Below, piece by piece: positions 16,459 through 25,216 of a stretch of 32,390 nt of DNA (its first letter is position 1; each line of letters starts with the position of its first letter). The stretch comes from Pseudomonas sp. (GTDB lineage: Bacteria > Pseudomonadota > Gammaproteobacteria > Pseudomonadales > Pseudomonadaceae), in contig JAESUC010000012.1 of assembly GCA_016763285.1 (NCBI GenBank), forward strand, positions 1 to 32,390, written 5' to 3'. The translations under genes and the position numbers were made by a program. Below the pieces are notes generated by a model that searched no databases, was not told where the DNA came from, and worked only from the letters and a program-made list of their open reading frames with translations.

Positions 16459-19400
16459 ATGACCGATTTATCCTCGCTGGCAAGCAACCTCGATCAGACC
16501 ATGGCCGCCGATCGCCATCGCTTGCAGCGCCAGTTGCAGCAACTGGGTAAACAGCCTGACCCACAGCGCCGGTCCCGCTGGCTGGAGCAGTTCCAGCGCT
16601 CCTGCGCGCGGGTGCAGGCGCGTCGTGACAGCATTCCACCCATGCGCTTTGACGATCAGTTGCCGATTGCCGAACGTCGCGAGCAGATCCGTGAGGCCAT
16701 CGCAGCCAACCAGGTAGTGATCGTTGCCGGTGAGACCGGCTCCGGCAAGACCACGCAGATCCCCAAGATCTGTCTGGAGCTGGGCCGGGGCACCCATGGC
16801 CTGATCGGCCACACTCAGCCACGGCGCCTGGCCGCGCGAAGTGTTGCCAGCCGGGTAGCGGAGGAGATCGGCACGCCACTGGGCGAGCTGGTCGGCTTTC
16901 AGGTGCGTTTTACCGACCAGAGCTCCGATACCACCCTGGTCAAGCTGATGACCGACGGCATCCTGCTGGCCGAAACCCAGAACGACCGGTTTCTGCAGCG
17001 TTACGATACGCTGATCATCGACGAGGCCCACGAGCGCAGCCTGAACATCGATTTTCTGCTCGGCTACCTCAAGACCATTTTGCCCAAGCGTCCTGACCTG
17101 AAAGTCATCATTACCTCGGCGACCATTGATCTCGAGCGTTTCTCGGCGCATTTCGACAACGCCCCGGTGATCGAGGTTTCCGGTCGAACCTACCCGGTCG
17201 ACGTCTGGTACCGGCCGCTGAGCGCGGAGATGGACGAGGAGGGTAATCAGGTCGAAGAGGATCTGAGTATTGATCAGGGCATCGTCGCTGCATTGCAGGA
17301 ACTGGAGCGTCACGAGCGTGCCAACGGCCAGCGCCCCGGCGATGCCCTGGTGTTCCTGCCCGGTGAGCGGGAGATCCGCGACACTGCCGAATATCTGCGC
17401 AAGGCCAATCTGCGGCATACCGAGATACTGCCTCTGTACGCCCGCCTGTCTGTAGCCGAACAGCAGAAGATTTTTGCTTCCCACGCCGGCCGGCGCGTGG
17501 TGCTGGCCACCAACGTGGCCGAGACCTCCCTGACCGTGCCCGGGATCGTGTATGTGATCGATCCGGGCGAGGCGCGCATCAGCCGCTACAGTCCGCGCTC
17601 CAAGGTGCAGCGCCTGCCGGTCGAGGCCGTTTCCCAGGCCAGTGCCAACCAGCGCAAGGGTCGCTGCGGCCGTGTAGCCCCGGGTATCTGCGTGCGTCTG
17701 TATGCCGAGGAGGATTTCATCGCCCGGCCGGAATTTACCGACCCGGAGATCCTGCGCACCAACCTGGCCGCGGTGATTCTGCAGATGCTGCACCTGCGGC
17801 TGGGCCGGATCGAGGATTTTCCGTTTATCGAGCCGCCGGACGGCCGCGCCATCAGCGACGGCTTCACCCTGCTGCAGGAACTCGGTGCGGTCGATCGGGA
17901 CGGCACGATAACCGATAACGGACGGCAACTGGCGCGCCTGCCCGTAGACCCCCGGATCGGTCGCATGCTGCTGGAAGCCAGTCGCAGTGCCAGCCTGGAA
18001 GAGGTGCTGATCATTGCCAGTGGCCTGACCGTGCAGGATCCGCGCGAACGTCCGCTGGAAAGGCAGCAGGCTGCCGACCAGGCCCATGTGCAGTGGCGTG
18101 ACGAGAACTCCGACTTTGCCGCGTTCATCAATCTCTGGCGCGGTTATGAAGAGCAGCGCCAGGCCCTGACCCAGGGCCAGTTGCGCAGCTGGTGTCGGCG
18201 CAACTTCCTGAATTTTCTGCGCCTGCGCGAATGGCGCGAGACGCACCGGCAACTGGTATTGACCTGTCGCGACCTCAAGCTGGAACGCAACAGCCAGCCC
18301 GCCTCGGATGACTCGGTGCACAAGGCATTGCTGGCGGGGCTGCTCAGCCAGTTGGGCAACAAGACCGAGGAGGGGGACTACCTCGGTGCCCGCCAGCGCC
18401 GGTTCATGCTGCATCCATCCTCAGCCTTGGCGAAAAAGCGCCCGCCGTGGGTCATGGTCGCCGAGCTGACCGAAACCCGGCGCCTTTATGGCCGTCTGGC
18501 GGCGAAGATCGATCCGCTATGGGTCGAGCCGCTGGCCGGGCATCTGGTCAAGACCAGCTACAGCGAGCCGCACTGGGAGAAAAAGCGCGGCCAGGTCGTC
18601 GCCTATGAGCAGGTCACGCTGTATGGCCTGATCATCGTACCCCGGCGCAAGGTGCACTTCGGACCGATCGATCCGGTCGCTGCGCGGGAGATCTTCATCC
18701 GCCAGGCGCTGGTGTTGGGCGAGTGGCATGGTCGCGCTGCGTTCAACAAGGCCAACCAGCAACTGCTGGCCGAGCTGGATGAACTTGAAGCCAAGGCCCG
18801 CCGCCGCGACATTCTGGTCGACGACGAGACGCTCTACGCCTATTTTGACCGGCACATCCCGGCAGAGATCTATCAACTGGCGAGCTTCGAGCGCTGGCTC
18901 AAGACCCAGCAACGGGAGAATCCTCGACTGCTGCACATGACCCGCGAGGAACTGTTGCAGCGCGAAGCGGGCGAGGTGACGGCCGAGCAGTACCCGGATG
19001 CCTGGCGCTGGCAGCAAGTGGCGCTGCCGCTGAGCTATCACTTCGAGCCGGGGCATCCCCGGGATGGTGTGACCATGCGCGTACCGGCACCCTTGCTGCG
19101 CCAGATCCCTGCTGATCGGCTCGACTGGCTGGTGCCCGGCCTGCTGTTCGACAAGTGTGTCGCCATGGTGCGTGGTCTGCCCAAAGCCTTGCGCCGCAAC
19201 TTTGTACCGGTACCGGATTTCGTGCGTGCGGCCCTCGAGCACATGCCCTTTGCGCAGGGCAATCTGGGTCAGGCGCTCGGCCGCGAGCTGACGCGCATGA
19301 CCGGCACCCGCATCGATGATCAGGCCTGGGTCGAGGTGTCGCTCGAGCCCCATCTGTTGACCAATATCGAAGTTGTCGATGCCAGCGGCAAGATCATTGC

Positions 19401-20352
19401 CGAGGGTCGGGACTACAGTGCCCTGTGCAGTCAACTGGCCGGGCAGCCACAGGAACAGCCGGCTCCCGCTCCGACCAGCCAGCCCCGGCAGCAGACCCGC
19501 GCCGCTGGCAGCTATGTCCTGGCGGAATCGCTGGTGCGCAATCAGGCGGGCATAGAGGTGACCTTCTGGCCGGCCTGGGTCGAGGAGGGCGATCAGGCCC
19601 AGGAGCAATTGTTCGATACGCAAAGCCAGGCGCTGCAGGCACACCGACGTGGCGTACAGCGTCTGCTGTTGGGCGAGCTGAACGAGCAGGCGCGTTTTCT
19701 GCGGCAAAAGTGCACGGCGCTGAAAGAGGCGGCCATCTATTACCGCGAACTGGGTAACCAGCAGCAGCTGACCGAAGATGTATTGCTTGCGGCGATCGAT
19801 CGCGTTTTTCTGCCGCCGGATCAGCCCTTGCCGCGTGATCCGGGAGCACTGGCCGAGCGGCTGGAGCAGGGCCGGGGTGAGTGGGTGGCGGCGACCGAAA
19901 AGCTGGCTGTGGAAACCCTGGCCGTTCTCAAGGGCTGGCATGCAGTGCAGAAGCGGCTCAAGGGCAAGATCGATCTGGCCCAGGCGTTGGCCCTCAACGA
20001 TATTCGTGGGCAGCTGGCAGGCCTGTTTTTCAAGGGCTTCGTGCGTGAGGTGCCGGCCGAATGGCTGATGCAGTACCCCCGTTACCTGCAGGCGATAGAG
20101 CAGCGGCTGGACAAACTGCCCGGTCAGGTCCAGCGTGACCGGGTGTGGACCGAGGAGCTGCAGGGGTTGATGGACCGTTACCAGGCCCGCGCCCTCAAGC
20201 ATCAACAGGAGGGCCGCCACGACGAAGGCCTGGCTACCTGGCGCTGGCTGGTGGAAGAGTACCGCGTTTCACTGTTTGCCCAGCAACTGGGCACCCGTGT
20301 ACCGGTCTCGGCCAAGCGGCTGTCGAAAATGTGGCAGGAAATCCCTGCCTGA
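16459..20352 (+). CDS. hrpA: ATP-dependent RNA helicase HrpA (DEAH family)
   Basis: 1297 residues, the usual HrpA length. Motif I is GETGSGKTTQIPK (about residue 92), motif II IIDEAHERS, motif III SATID, and motif VI QRKGRCGR. The helicase core is followed by the HA2/OB-fold region and the long HrpA-specific C-terminal domain (DUF3418 type). It unwinds structured RNA in the cytoplasm and has been tied in other bacteria to mRNA processing and ribosome collision rescue. The ATG at 16459 has only a weak upstream AGG. It stands alone between the two-component pair and the KASIII-like gene; no terminator is obvious on either side. From memory its P. aeruginosa homologue sits near fadD1. Confidence 0.95.
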   Translation: MTDLSSLASNLDQTMAADRHRLQRQLQQLGKQPDPQRRSRWLEQFQRSCARVQARRDSIPPMRFDDQLPIAERREQIREAIAANQVVIVAGETGSGKTTQIPKICLELGRGTHGLIGHTQPRRLAARSVASRVAEEIGTPLGELVGFQVRFTDQSSDTTLVKLMTDGILLAETQNDRFLQRYDTLIIDEAHERSLNIDFLLGYLKTILPKRPDLKVIITSATIDLERFSAHFDNAPVIEVSGRTYPVDVWYRPLSAEMDEEGNQVEEDLSIDQGIVAALQELERHERANGQRPGDALVFLPGEREIRDTAEYLRKANLRHTEILPLYARLSVAEQQKIFASHAGRRVVLATNVAETSLTVPGIVYVIDPGEARISRYSPRSKVQRLPVEAVSQASANQRKGRCGRVAPGICVRLYAEEDFIARPEFTDPEILRTNLAAVILQMLHLRLGRIEDFPFIEPPDGRAISDGFTLLQELGAVDRDGTITDNGRQLARLPVDPRIGRMLLEASRSASLEEVLIIASGLTVQDPRERPLERQQAADQAHVQWRDENSDFAAFINLWRGYEEQRQALTQGQLRSWCRRNFLNFLRLREWRETHRQLVLTCRDLKLERNSQPASDDSVHKALLAGLLSQLGNKTEEGDYLGARQRRFMLHPSSALAKKRPPWVMVAELTETRRLYGRLAAKIDPLWVEPLAGHLVKTSYSEPHWEKKRGQVVAYEQVTLYGLIIVPRRKVHFGPIDPVAAREIFIRQALVLGEWHGRAAFNKANQQLLAELDELEAKARRRDILVDDETLYAYFDRHIPAEIYQLASFERWLKTQQRENPRLLHMTREELLQREAGEVTAEQYPDAWRWQQVALPLSYHFEPGHPRDGVTMRVPAPLLRQIPADRLDWLVPGLLFDKCVAMVRGLPKALRRNFVPVPDFVRAALEHMPFAQGNLGQALGRELTRMTGTRIDDQAWVEVSLEPHLLTNIEVVDASGKIIAEGRDYSALCSQLAGQPQEQPAPAPTSQPRQQTRAAGSYVLAESLVRNQAGIEVTFWPAWVEEGDQAQEQLFDTQSQALQAHRRGVQRLLLGELNEQARFLRQKCTALKEAAIYYRELGNQQQLTEDVLLAAIDRVFLPPDQPLPRDPGALAERLEQGRGEWVAATEKLAVETLAVLKGWHAVQKRLKGKIDLAQALALNDIRGQLAGLFFKGFVREVPAEWLMQYPRYLQAIEQRLDKLPGQVQRDRVWTEELQGLMDRYQARALKHQQEGRHDEGLATWRWLVEEYRVSLFAQQLGTRVPVSAKRLSKMWQEIPA

Positions 20353-20514
20353 TCAGCGCAGCAAATGGGTCAAAGGTGACCAATGGAGTGATCTGGGCGT
20401 CACTATGCATTATGCTTCGTCTTTGAGCCATTTTCAGCGCAAGGCCTGTTTTCAGGCCGGGGTATTACCACTCGCCCGGTAATGCATTACCCAAATCATC
20501 AGAGAGGACCGACC
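20353..20514 (+). promoter_or_regulatory. KASIII-gene leader with palindromic operator-like elements
   Basis: A 14-base perfect palindrome GGTAATGCATTACC lies at 20478-20491, and a related odd palindrome GGTATTACC at 20461-20469, only 24-54 bases before the GTG start. A 6-base hairpin GGCCTG-TTTT-CAGGCC lies just upstream at 20443-20458. The arrangement looks like two binding sites for a dimeric repressor, or a structured leader. Confidence 0.45.
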
Positions 20515-21636
20515 GTGCAAAGAGTCGTGATCAGTGGAACAGGCCTGTACACCCCAGCCCACAGCATCAGCAATGAAGAGCTGGTAGAGAGCTTCAATGC
20601 CTATGTCGAAAAGTACAACCAGGACAACGCCGATGCGATTGCCGCCGGCCAGATGGCCGCGCTGACGCCCTCGAGCACCGAGTTCATCGAAAAGGCGTCC
20701 GGCATCAAGAGCCGCTACGTGATGAACAAGAGCGGTATCGTCGATATCAACCGGATGAAGCCGGATATCCCCGAGCGCAGCAACGAAGAGTGGTCCGTGC
20801 TGTGTGAAATGGCGATCAAGGCCGGTACCCAAGCGCTGGAAAAAGCCGGGCGCACGGCAGTAGATATCGATGGCGTGATCGTTGCCTGTTCCAATCTGCA
20901 GCGCGCCTACCCGGCGATTGCCGTGGAAGTACAGGAAGCGCTGGGCATCGAGGGCTTCGGTTTCGACATGAACGTGGCCTGTTCCTCGGCCACCTTCGGT
21001 ATTCAGGCAGCGGCCAACTCGGTCCAGCTCGGCCAGGCCCGGGCAATCCTGATGGTCAACCCGGAAGTCTGTACCGGCCACATGAACTTCTGTGACCGCG
21101 ACAGCCATTTCATCTTCGGCGATGCCTGCACAGCGGTGGTGATTGAACGGGCCGAAGACGCCGTGTCAGAGCACCAGTTCGATATTATCGGCACCAAACT
21201 GCTGACCAAGTATTCGAACAATATCCGCAACAACTTCGGCTTCCTCAACCGTGCCGACGACAGCGGTGTGGGTGCTCCGGACAAGCTGTTCGTGCAGCAG
21301 GGCCGCAAGGTCTTCAAGGATGTCTGTCCGATGGTGGCCGAGCTGATCGGCGAGCACCTGGAGGAGTTCTCCCTGCCGGTCGGCGATATCAAGCGTTTCT
21401 GGCTGCATCAGGCCAACCTGAACATGAACATGCTGATCGCCCGCAAGTTGCTCGGCCGTGATCCGGAAGCGCATGAGGCGCCGGTGGTGCTGGACGAATA
21501 CGCCAATACCAGTTCGGCCGGTTCGATCATCGCGTTCCACAAGTACCAGGACGATCTGCCCAGTGGCAGCCTGGGCGTGATCTGCTCGTTCGGCGCCGGC
21601 TACTCGATCGGCAGCGTGATCGTGCGCAAGCATTAA
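20515..21636 (+). CDS. Beta-ketoacyl-ACP synthase III-like enzyme, PA3286 type (beta-oxidation to fatty-acid-synthesis shunt)
   Basis: 373 residues from GTG 20515, which follows AGAGAGGACCGACC; an upstream ATG at 20482 would add 11 atypical residues and overlap the palindrome. The thiolase-fold triad is complete: Cys156 (NVACSSATFG), His298 (WLHQANLNMN) and Asn331 (YANTSSAGS). N-terminal ISGTGLYTP and DSHFIFGDACTAVVIER are close to P. aeruginosa PA3286 as I recall it, reported to condense octanoyl-CoA with malonyl-ACP and so return beta-oxidation intermediates to fatty-acid synthesis. The long insertion around residues 25-70 distinguishes it from ordinary FabH. The class is firm; the substrate is inferred by similarity. 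Confidence 0.88.
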   Translation: MQRVVISGTGLYTPAHSISNEELVESFNAYVEKYNQDNADAIAAGQMAALTPSSTEFIEKASGIKSRYVMNKSGIVDINRMKPDIPERSNEEWSVLCEMAIKAGTQALEKAGRTAVDIDGVIVACSNLQRAYPAIAVEVQEALGIEGFGFDMNVACSSATFGIQAAANSVQLGQARAILMVNPEVCTGHMNFCDRDSHFIFGDACTAVVIERAEDAVSEHQFDIIGTKLLTKYSNNIRNNFGFLNRADDSGVGAPDKLFVQQGRKVFKDVCPMVAELIGEHLEEFSLPVGDIKRFWLHQANLNMNMLIARKLLGRDPEAHEAPVVLDEYANTSSAGSIIAFHKYQDDLPSGSLGVICSFGAGYSIGSVIVRKH

Positions 21637-21763
21637 ACAGGGAGCAGGTTCATCACATTGTCACGGTGCTGACACCGGGGTGTCATCTGTGCCACGCATC
21701 ATGCACGGGTGACACAGGTCTTGCGTTGGCTACGCGACTTGTCTTATCAAGTACTGCTCCTTG

Positions 21764-21792
21764 AAACCCGCTATCGCTAGCGGGTTTTTTTT
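21764..21792 (+). terminator. Intrinsic terminator after the KASIII-like gene
   Basis: Stem AAACCCGCTA / TAGCGGGTTT with loop TCGC and a run of eight T. It lies 128 bases after the stop; the stretch between contains nested TGACAC-type inverted repeats. On the minus strand the T run is short, so it serves the convergent arabinanase gene poorly. Confidence 0.92.
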
Positions 21793-21802
21793 GGCTGGGG
21801 TA

Positions 21803-22831
21803 TCAGTACCGCGGCCATCCTGCCGAATCCCAGTGCAGGGTATTGATCAGCATTTTCGGGGTGCCGTTGTCCGTGCCGTCATAGGCGTGACGGACAATGA
21901 CATTGGTGTCGTAGATATCCTGGCCGCCCGGACCCACCCAGCGGTTGTTGCCACGATCCAGGACACTGCCGCCGCCGCGCATCATGTCGGTGCCGTTGCG
22001 GTCCAGATAGGGCCCCGTGATGTTCCGCGAGCGACCATACACAATGGTGTAGGTGCTATCGAGCCCGGCGCAGCAGCGACCGACGGAAACAAACAGGTAG
22101 TAGTAGCCGTCTCGGTAGACAACCGTTGGCGCCTCAATACCGTTACCGCGGGCGGCAATGGAATACAGCCGGCCGGTCGGCTTCATGGTCGAACGATCGA
22201 GCCGGGTAATCTTGATGCCGCTGTTCCAAGAGCCCAGAGCCAGCCAGGGATTGCCGCTCGCATCGATTACCATGTCCGGGTCAATGGCGTTGTAGTTGTC
22301 TGCCGAGGTCGTGCGAATCACCAGCCCTTCGTCGCGCCACTGGCCCGACTCCACGCTGGGAGCGGATGCAAGACCAATGAGCGAGCGCTGCGAGCCGAAG
22401 GTGGAAATCGAGTAGTACAACCATACCCGACCGTTGAATCGCTTGAGCTCCGGCGCCCAGACGTCATTATTGCGATTGTCGGGAACGTATCGGCTCCACC
22501 AGCTCAGCGGGCGGGGAAAGACGGGCGCTAACGGGTTCCAATACAAGCCATCATGGGAATATTTCCCGCCAATGCCTGGGCCGGTCTGCATCAGGTACCA
22601 GGTATTGCGTTCCTTGATGATGGTCGGGTCATGGCTGACAAGATTGCCGGATAATTCCCAGAATCCGCTTTGCCCGGCCGGTAGCGGGGTGCTACCTGTG
22701 GGTGGCGGCGTCGAGCTGGGCGGCGGCGTGGTTGGCGGCGGAGCCGGGTTGGAGGCCAGTGCGAGACCGGGCGAGAGCATGAGCAGCAGTGGGAGTGAAA
22801 AGCGCAGTCCACGGGAGGAGGGCAGCAGCAT
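21803..22831 (-). CDS. Secreted endo-1,5-alpha-L-arabinanase-like glycoside hydrolase, family GH43
   Basis: 342 residues. A signal peptide (about 1-26, LLLMLSPGLALA) is followed by a Pro/Thr/Ser linker (28-52) and a five-bladed propeller domain. The three GH43 acids are visible: Asp68 (SHDPTII, general base), Asp184 (NAIDPDMV, pKa modulator) and Glu233 (GNGIEAPTVVY, general acid). NDVWAPEL is a further family signature. It would cut the alpha-1,5-arabinan side chains of plant or algal pectin outside the cytoplasm. AAAGGA precedes the ATG. No arabinose uptake or catabolism gene accompanies it, so it is an isolated enzyme, possibly acquired. The linker normally joins a binding module, but none precedes it here. 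Confidence 0.88.
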   Translation of the reverse strand: MLLPSSRGLRFSLPLLLMLSPGLALASNPAPPPTTPPPSSTPPPTGSTPLPAGQSGFWELSGNLVSHDPTIIKERNTWYLMQTGPGIGGKYSHDGLYWNPLAPVFPRPLSWWSRYVPDNRNNDVWAPELKRFNGRVWLYYSISTFGSQRSLIGLASAPSVESGQWRDEGLVIRTTSADNYNAIDPDMVIDASGNPWLALGSWNSGIKITRLDRSTMKPTGRLYSIAARGNGIEAPTVVYRDGYYYLFVSVGRCCAGLDSTYTIVYGRSRNITGPYLDRNGTDMMRGGGSVLDRGNNRWVGPGGQDIYDTNVIVRHAYDGTDNGTPKMLINTLHWDSAGWPRY

Positions 22832-23203
22832 GATTTGTGTCCTTTGGCGTTATTATTGAACAGCACAACCGTACAACCGGGTTGGGGTCTGCCGCCTCTG
22901 CGCCTGGCACTGCTGCCGACATCTATGCACAGGCACGGCCTGTACGGAATGAAAGATGAAATTATCATAGCGGGTCGCAACGTGCGTTAACCCATATGTG
23001 CTATATCGATGGTTAGCTCCGGTACAAGCGCGGAGTCGGCAGGCTGCTGTCCGTGTATTGAACTTCCGAGCATAAGTTCCCCTTCATTCAAATCTTCATC
23101 GTCCGGTAACCGTTTTGTCATCTGGGATTTCCATAATCGCCCCAGTCGAAACAACGACGGCACGTCAACTGAGCTGGCGTTTAAAATACCTAGGAGAGTA
23201 CTG
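22832..23203. promoter_or_regulatory. 372-base divergent region between arabinanase and porin
   Basis: No gene is credible here; the long in-frame extension upstream of the porin is polar and unlike any family. Visible elements are a perfect inverted repeat GAACTT-N8-AAGTTC at 23060-23079, a 5-base pair CTCCG/CGGAG around 23015-23033, and TAAAAT at 23182-23187 as a possible porin -10 without a clear -35. The porin ribosome site AGGAGAG is at the end. Confidence 0.4.
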
Positions 23204-24244
23204 ATGAAGAAGAAGCTGCTTGCGATTGTTATTGGGGCCGCTGCGGCCATGCCGGTTGCGGCAATGGCAGACGTGACCGTATACGGTCGCGCCCACGTCT
23301 CGATCGACCACCTCGATGACGGCGCCGACTATTCCGAAGTCAACCTGTCGAGCAACTCCTCCCGCCTGGGCTTCAAGGGCAACCACGACGTCAGCCCGAA
23401 CCTGAACGCGTTCTTCCAGATCGAGCAGCAGATCGATTTCGGTACGGACAACGGCGAGACTCTGGCTACTCGCGACACCTTCGTGGGTCTGGGTGGCAAC
23501 TTCGGTGCTGTCCGCGCTGGCCGTTTTGACAGCCCCTTCAAGGCAGCCCGTGGCCCGGCCAACCTGTTCGGTGACCAGGTCGGTGACATGCGCAACCTGA
23601 CCCGTGTTGGCAACGCCCGCTTCGACGAGCGTTATGACAACACCATCGAGTACACCACTCCGAACATGAGCGGTTTCTTCGCCAAGCTGGGCTACTCGCT
23701 GCATGAAACTACCGTGGCTGGCGATGATGTTGATACCAACACCACCAGCATGTCGCTGAACTATGAAGGTGATGTTGTCGAGGCTGCACTGGCTTACGAG
23801 ACTGCAGATGAAGATACCGGCCGTGGCGAGCGTAATGGTGTTCGCTTTGCCGGTGCCTACAAGATCACTGACAGCCTCAAGGGTGTGGCTTTCTACCAGA
23901 CCGTTGATTATGAAAACGACACTGTTACTCAAGCCGTACGCGATCAGCTGACCGCTGACACCTTCGGTCTGGGCGCTGAGTTCAAGGTAGCTTCTGCAAC
24001 TGCGATCAAGGGCATGTGGTTGACCCGTGAATCCGATGCAGATGACTTCGACAGCAGCCTGTGGGTTATCGGTGTAGAGCACAAGCTGGACAAGGCCGTT
24101 CGCGTCTATGCCAACTATGCCATGACCGACAACGATTCCAACGCTGCCCTGACTCCCTGGAGACAGGCTCGTACCGCTGATCCGGCGGGTGCCGCTGGTG
24201 AAGATGCGACTGGTCTGAGTGTTGGTCTGCGCTACGATTTCTGA
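23204..24244 (+). CDS. General outer-membrane porin (Gram-negative porin, trimeric 16-strand type)
   Basis: 346 residues. Signal peptide MKKKLLAIVIGAAAAMPVAAMA, then mature DVTVYGRAHVSIDHL, the standard first strand. LGFKGNHDVSPNLNAFFQIEQQIDF and FVGLGGNFGAVRAGRFDSPFK (the loop 3/constriction region) are diagnostic, as is the C-terminal aromatic GLSVGLRYDF needed for BAM recognition. It forms a diffusion channel for small solutes; selectivity is not readable. The ATG follows AGGAGAGTACTG; an in-frame ATG 195 bases upstream would block secretion. Its own terminator follows. Codon use looks biased to favoured codons, suggesting high expression. Confidence 0.94.
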   Translation: MKKKLLAIVIGAAAAMPVAAMADVTVYGRAHVSIDHLDDGADYSEVNLSSNSSRLGFKGNHDVSPNLNAFFQIEQQIDFGTDNGETLATRDTFVGLGGNFGAVRAGRFDSPFKAARGPANLFGDQVGDMRNLTRVGNARFDERYDNTIEYTTPNMSGFFAKLGYSLHETTVAGDDVDTNTTSMSLNYEGDVVEAALAYETADEDTGRGERNGVRFAGAYKITDSLKGVAFYQTVDYENDTVTQAVRDQLTADTFGLGAEFKVASATAIKGMWLTRESDADDFDSSLWVIGVEHKLDKAVRVYANYAMTDNDSNAALTPWRQARTADPAGAAGEDATGLSVGLRYDF

Positions 24245-24268
24245 TCGTCAGCTCAAAGCACTACCAAG

Positions 24269-24297
24269 AAGGGTTATGCCTCCGGCATAACCCTTTT
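24269..24297 (+). terminator. Intrinsic terminator after the porin
   Basis: A perfect 12-base stem AAGGGTTATGCC / GGCATAACCCTT with loop TCC, ending in TTTT (24294-24297, partly within the stem). It lies 25 bases after the porin stop and can work in both directions by sequence. Confidence 0.9.
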
Positions 24298-24397
24298 GTC
24301 ATATTAGTGACATCTTTTCGTCTTATTATCACCCTCAGTTACCCGTCGGAAGACAGCCTTCCACCCTCTGGATCTATCGATAAATCAAGGAGTTGCC

Positions 24398-25114
24398 ATG
24401 CGCAATCTGTTCGTTGTCGCTGTTGCTTGCATGCTTGCCGCCTGTGCGCAGCGTGAGCCGGTCAAACTGTATTCCGGCGCGGAGCAGCCGACGGGTCAAC
24501 TGGTCATCGTGGAAATGCCGTACACCCTCGAAGTGCTCAACATCAACGGTCAGCCGGTGCCGGAAGCCAACCGGATGACCGGCAATCAGGACCGCAAGCT
24601 GGAGCTCCAGCCAGGCACCTATCGGATCAATGCCTACTACGAAAACGTCTATGATCTGGACGGTGGGCTCAGCAGTGAGGTGGTCCGTACACGCAGCGCC
24701 ACCTTCACGATCGATGGCGATGCGGGCGAAGTCTGGCGGCTGGGGTTTGACGCCCCGAGCAATCTCCGGGAGGCCCGGGCGATCAAGGACGACTTTGCCG
24801 GCTGGTCACAGAATACCCGCACAGGCACCCGCTACCCCACCGAGCCGGGTCCAGCCTATGTGTCACTGATCGGCCAGTTGATGGGCGGTGGCTCCAGCGT
24901 CAGCTTCGACAATGAAGTTCAGCCCCTCGAGGCCCAGCAGGCTGCTGCCAGCCCTGCCACGGTAACCTACACCAGCACGCCGCCGGCCCCATCTAAAGTC
25001 GCCGCTGCTCAGACCCTGCCACACAATGACGCGACACTCACCACACTGCAGCAGCTCTGGTTGCTGCTCAGCCCGGAGAGTCGGGAGGCCTTCCTCGAGT
25101 GGGCGGCCCAATAA
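24398..25114 (+). CDS. Predicted lipoprotein, DUF2057-like
   Basis: 238 residues. The signal peptide ends in the lipobox MLAAC, with Cys16 to be lipidated; Ala at +2 points to the outer membrane. The middle section (LELQPGTYRINAYYENVYDLDGG and VWRLGFDAPSNLREARAIKDDFAGW) resembles the DUF2057/YccT-type pattern of secreted beta-rich proteins. The C-terminal third is low-complexity Ala/Pro/Thr, then a helix LLSPESREAFLEWAAQ. Function unknown. AAGGAGTTGCC precedes the start. It is a single-gene unit between two terminators. Confidence 0.8.
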   Translation: MRNLFVVAVACMLAACAQREPVKLYSGAEQPTGQLVIVEMPYTLEVLNINGQPVPEANRMTGNQDRKLELQPGTYRINAYYENVYDLDGGLSSEVVRTRSATFTIDGDAGEVWRLGFDAPSNLREARAIKDDFAGWSQNTRTGTRYPTEPGPAYVSLIGQLMGGGSSVSFDNEVQPLEAQQAAASPATVTYTSTPPAPSKVAAAQTLPHNDATLTTLQQLWLLLSPESREAFLEWAAQ

Positions 25115-25130
25115 GCCAGCCCTGACCATC

Positions 25131-25156
25131 AAGCCCGGCACCCTGCCGGGCTTTTT
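25131..25156 (+). terminator. Intrinsic terminator after the lipoprotein gene
   Basis: A perfect 10-base stem AAGCCCGGCA / TGCCGGGCTT, loop CCC, ending in five T, 16 bases after the stop. Confidence 0.92.
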
Positions 25157-25216
25157 GTTACGCATGGAGTGCGTTGCGCTCTGCGAATACCCGCCGCGCT
25201 ATGGCATGCTGTAGCG

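Noticed and set aside
16468-18414. 648-residue minus-strand ORF (and 18517-20220, 567 residues) opposite hrpA
   Set aside because: Both mirror the hrpA reading frame; His/Gln/Leu-rich low-information sequence without motifs.
21761-22531. 256-residue plus-strand ORF opposite the arabinanase
   Set aside because: Begins inside the terminator and has no domain; the minus strand encodes a GH43 protein with signal peptide and catalytic residues.
23009-23203. N-terminal extension of the porin
   Set aside because: It would place 65 polar residues before the signal peptide; ATG 23204 has its own AGGAGAG and begins the export signal.
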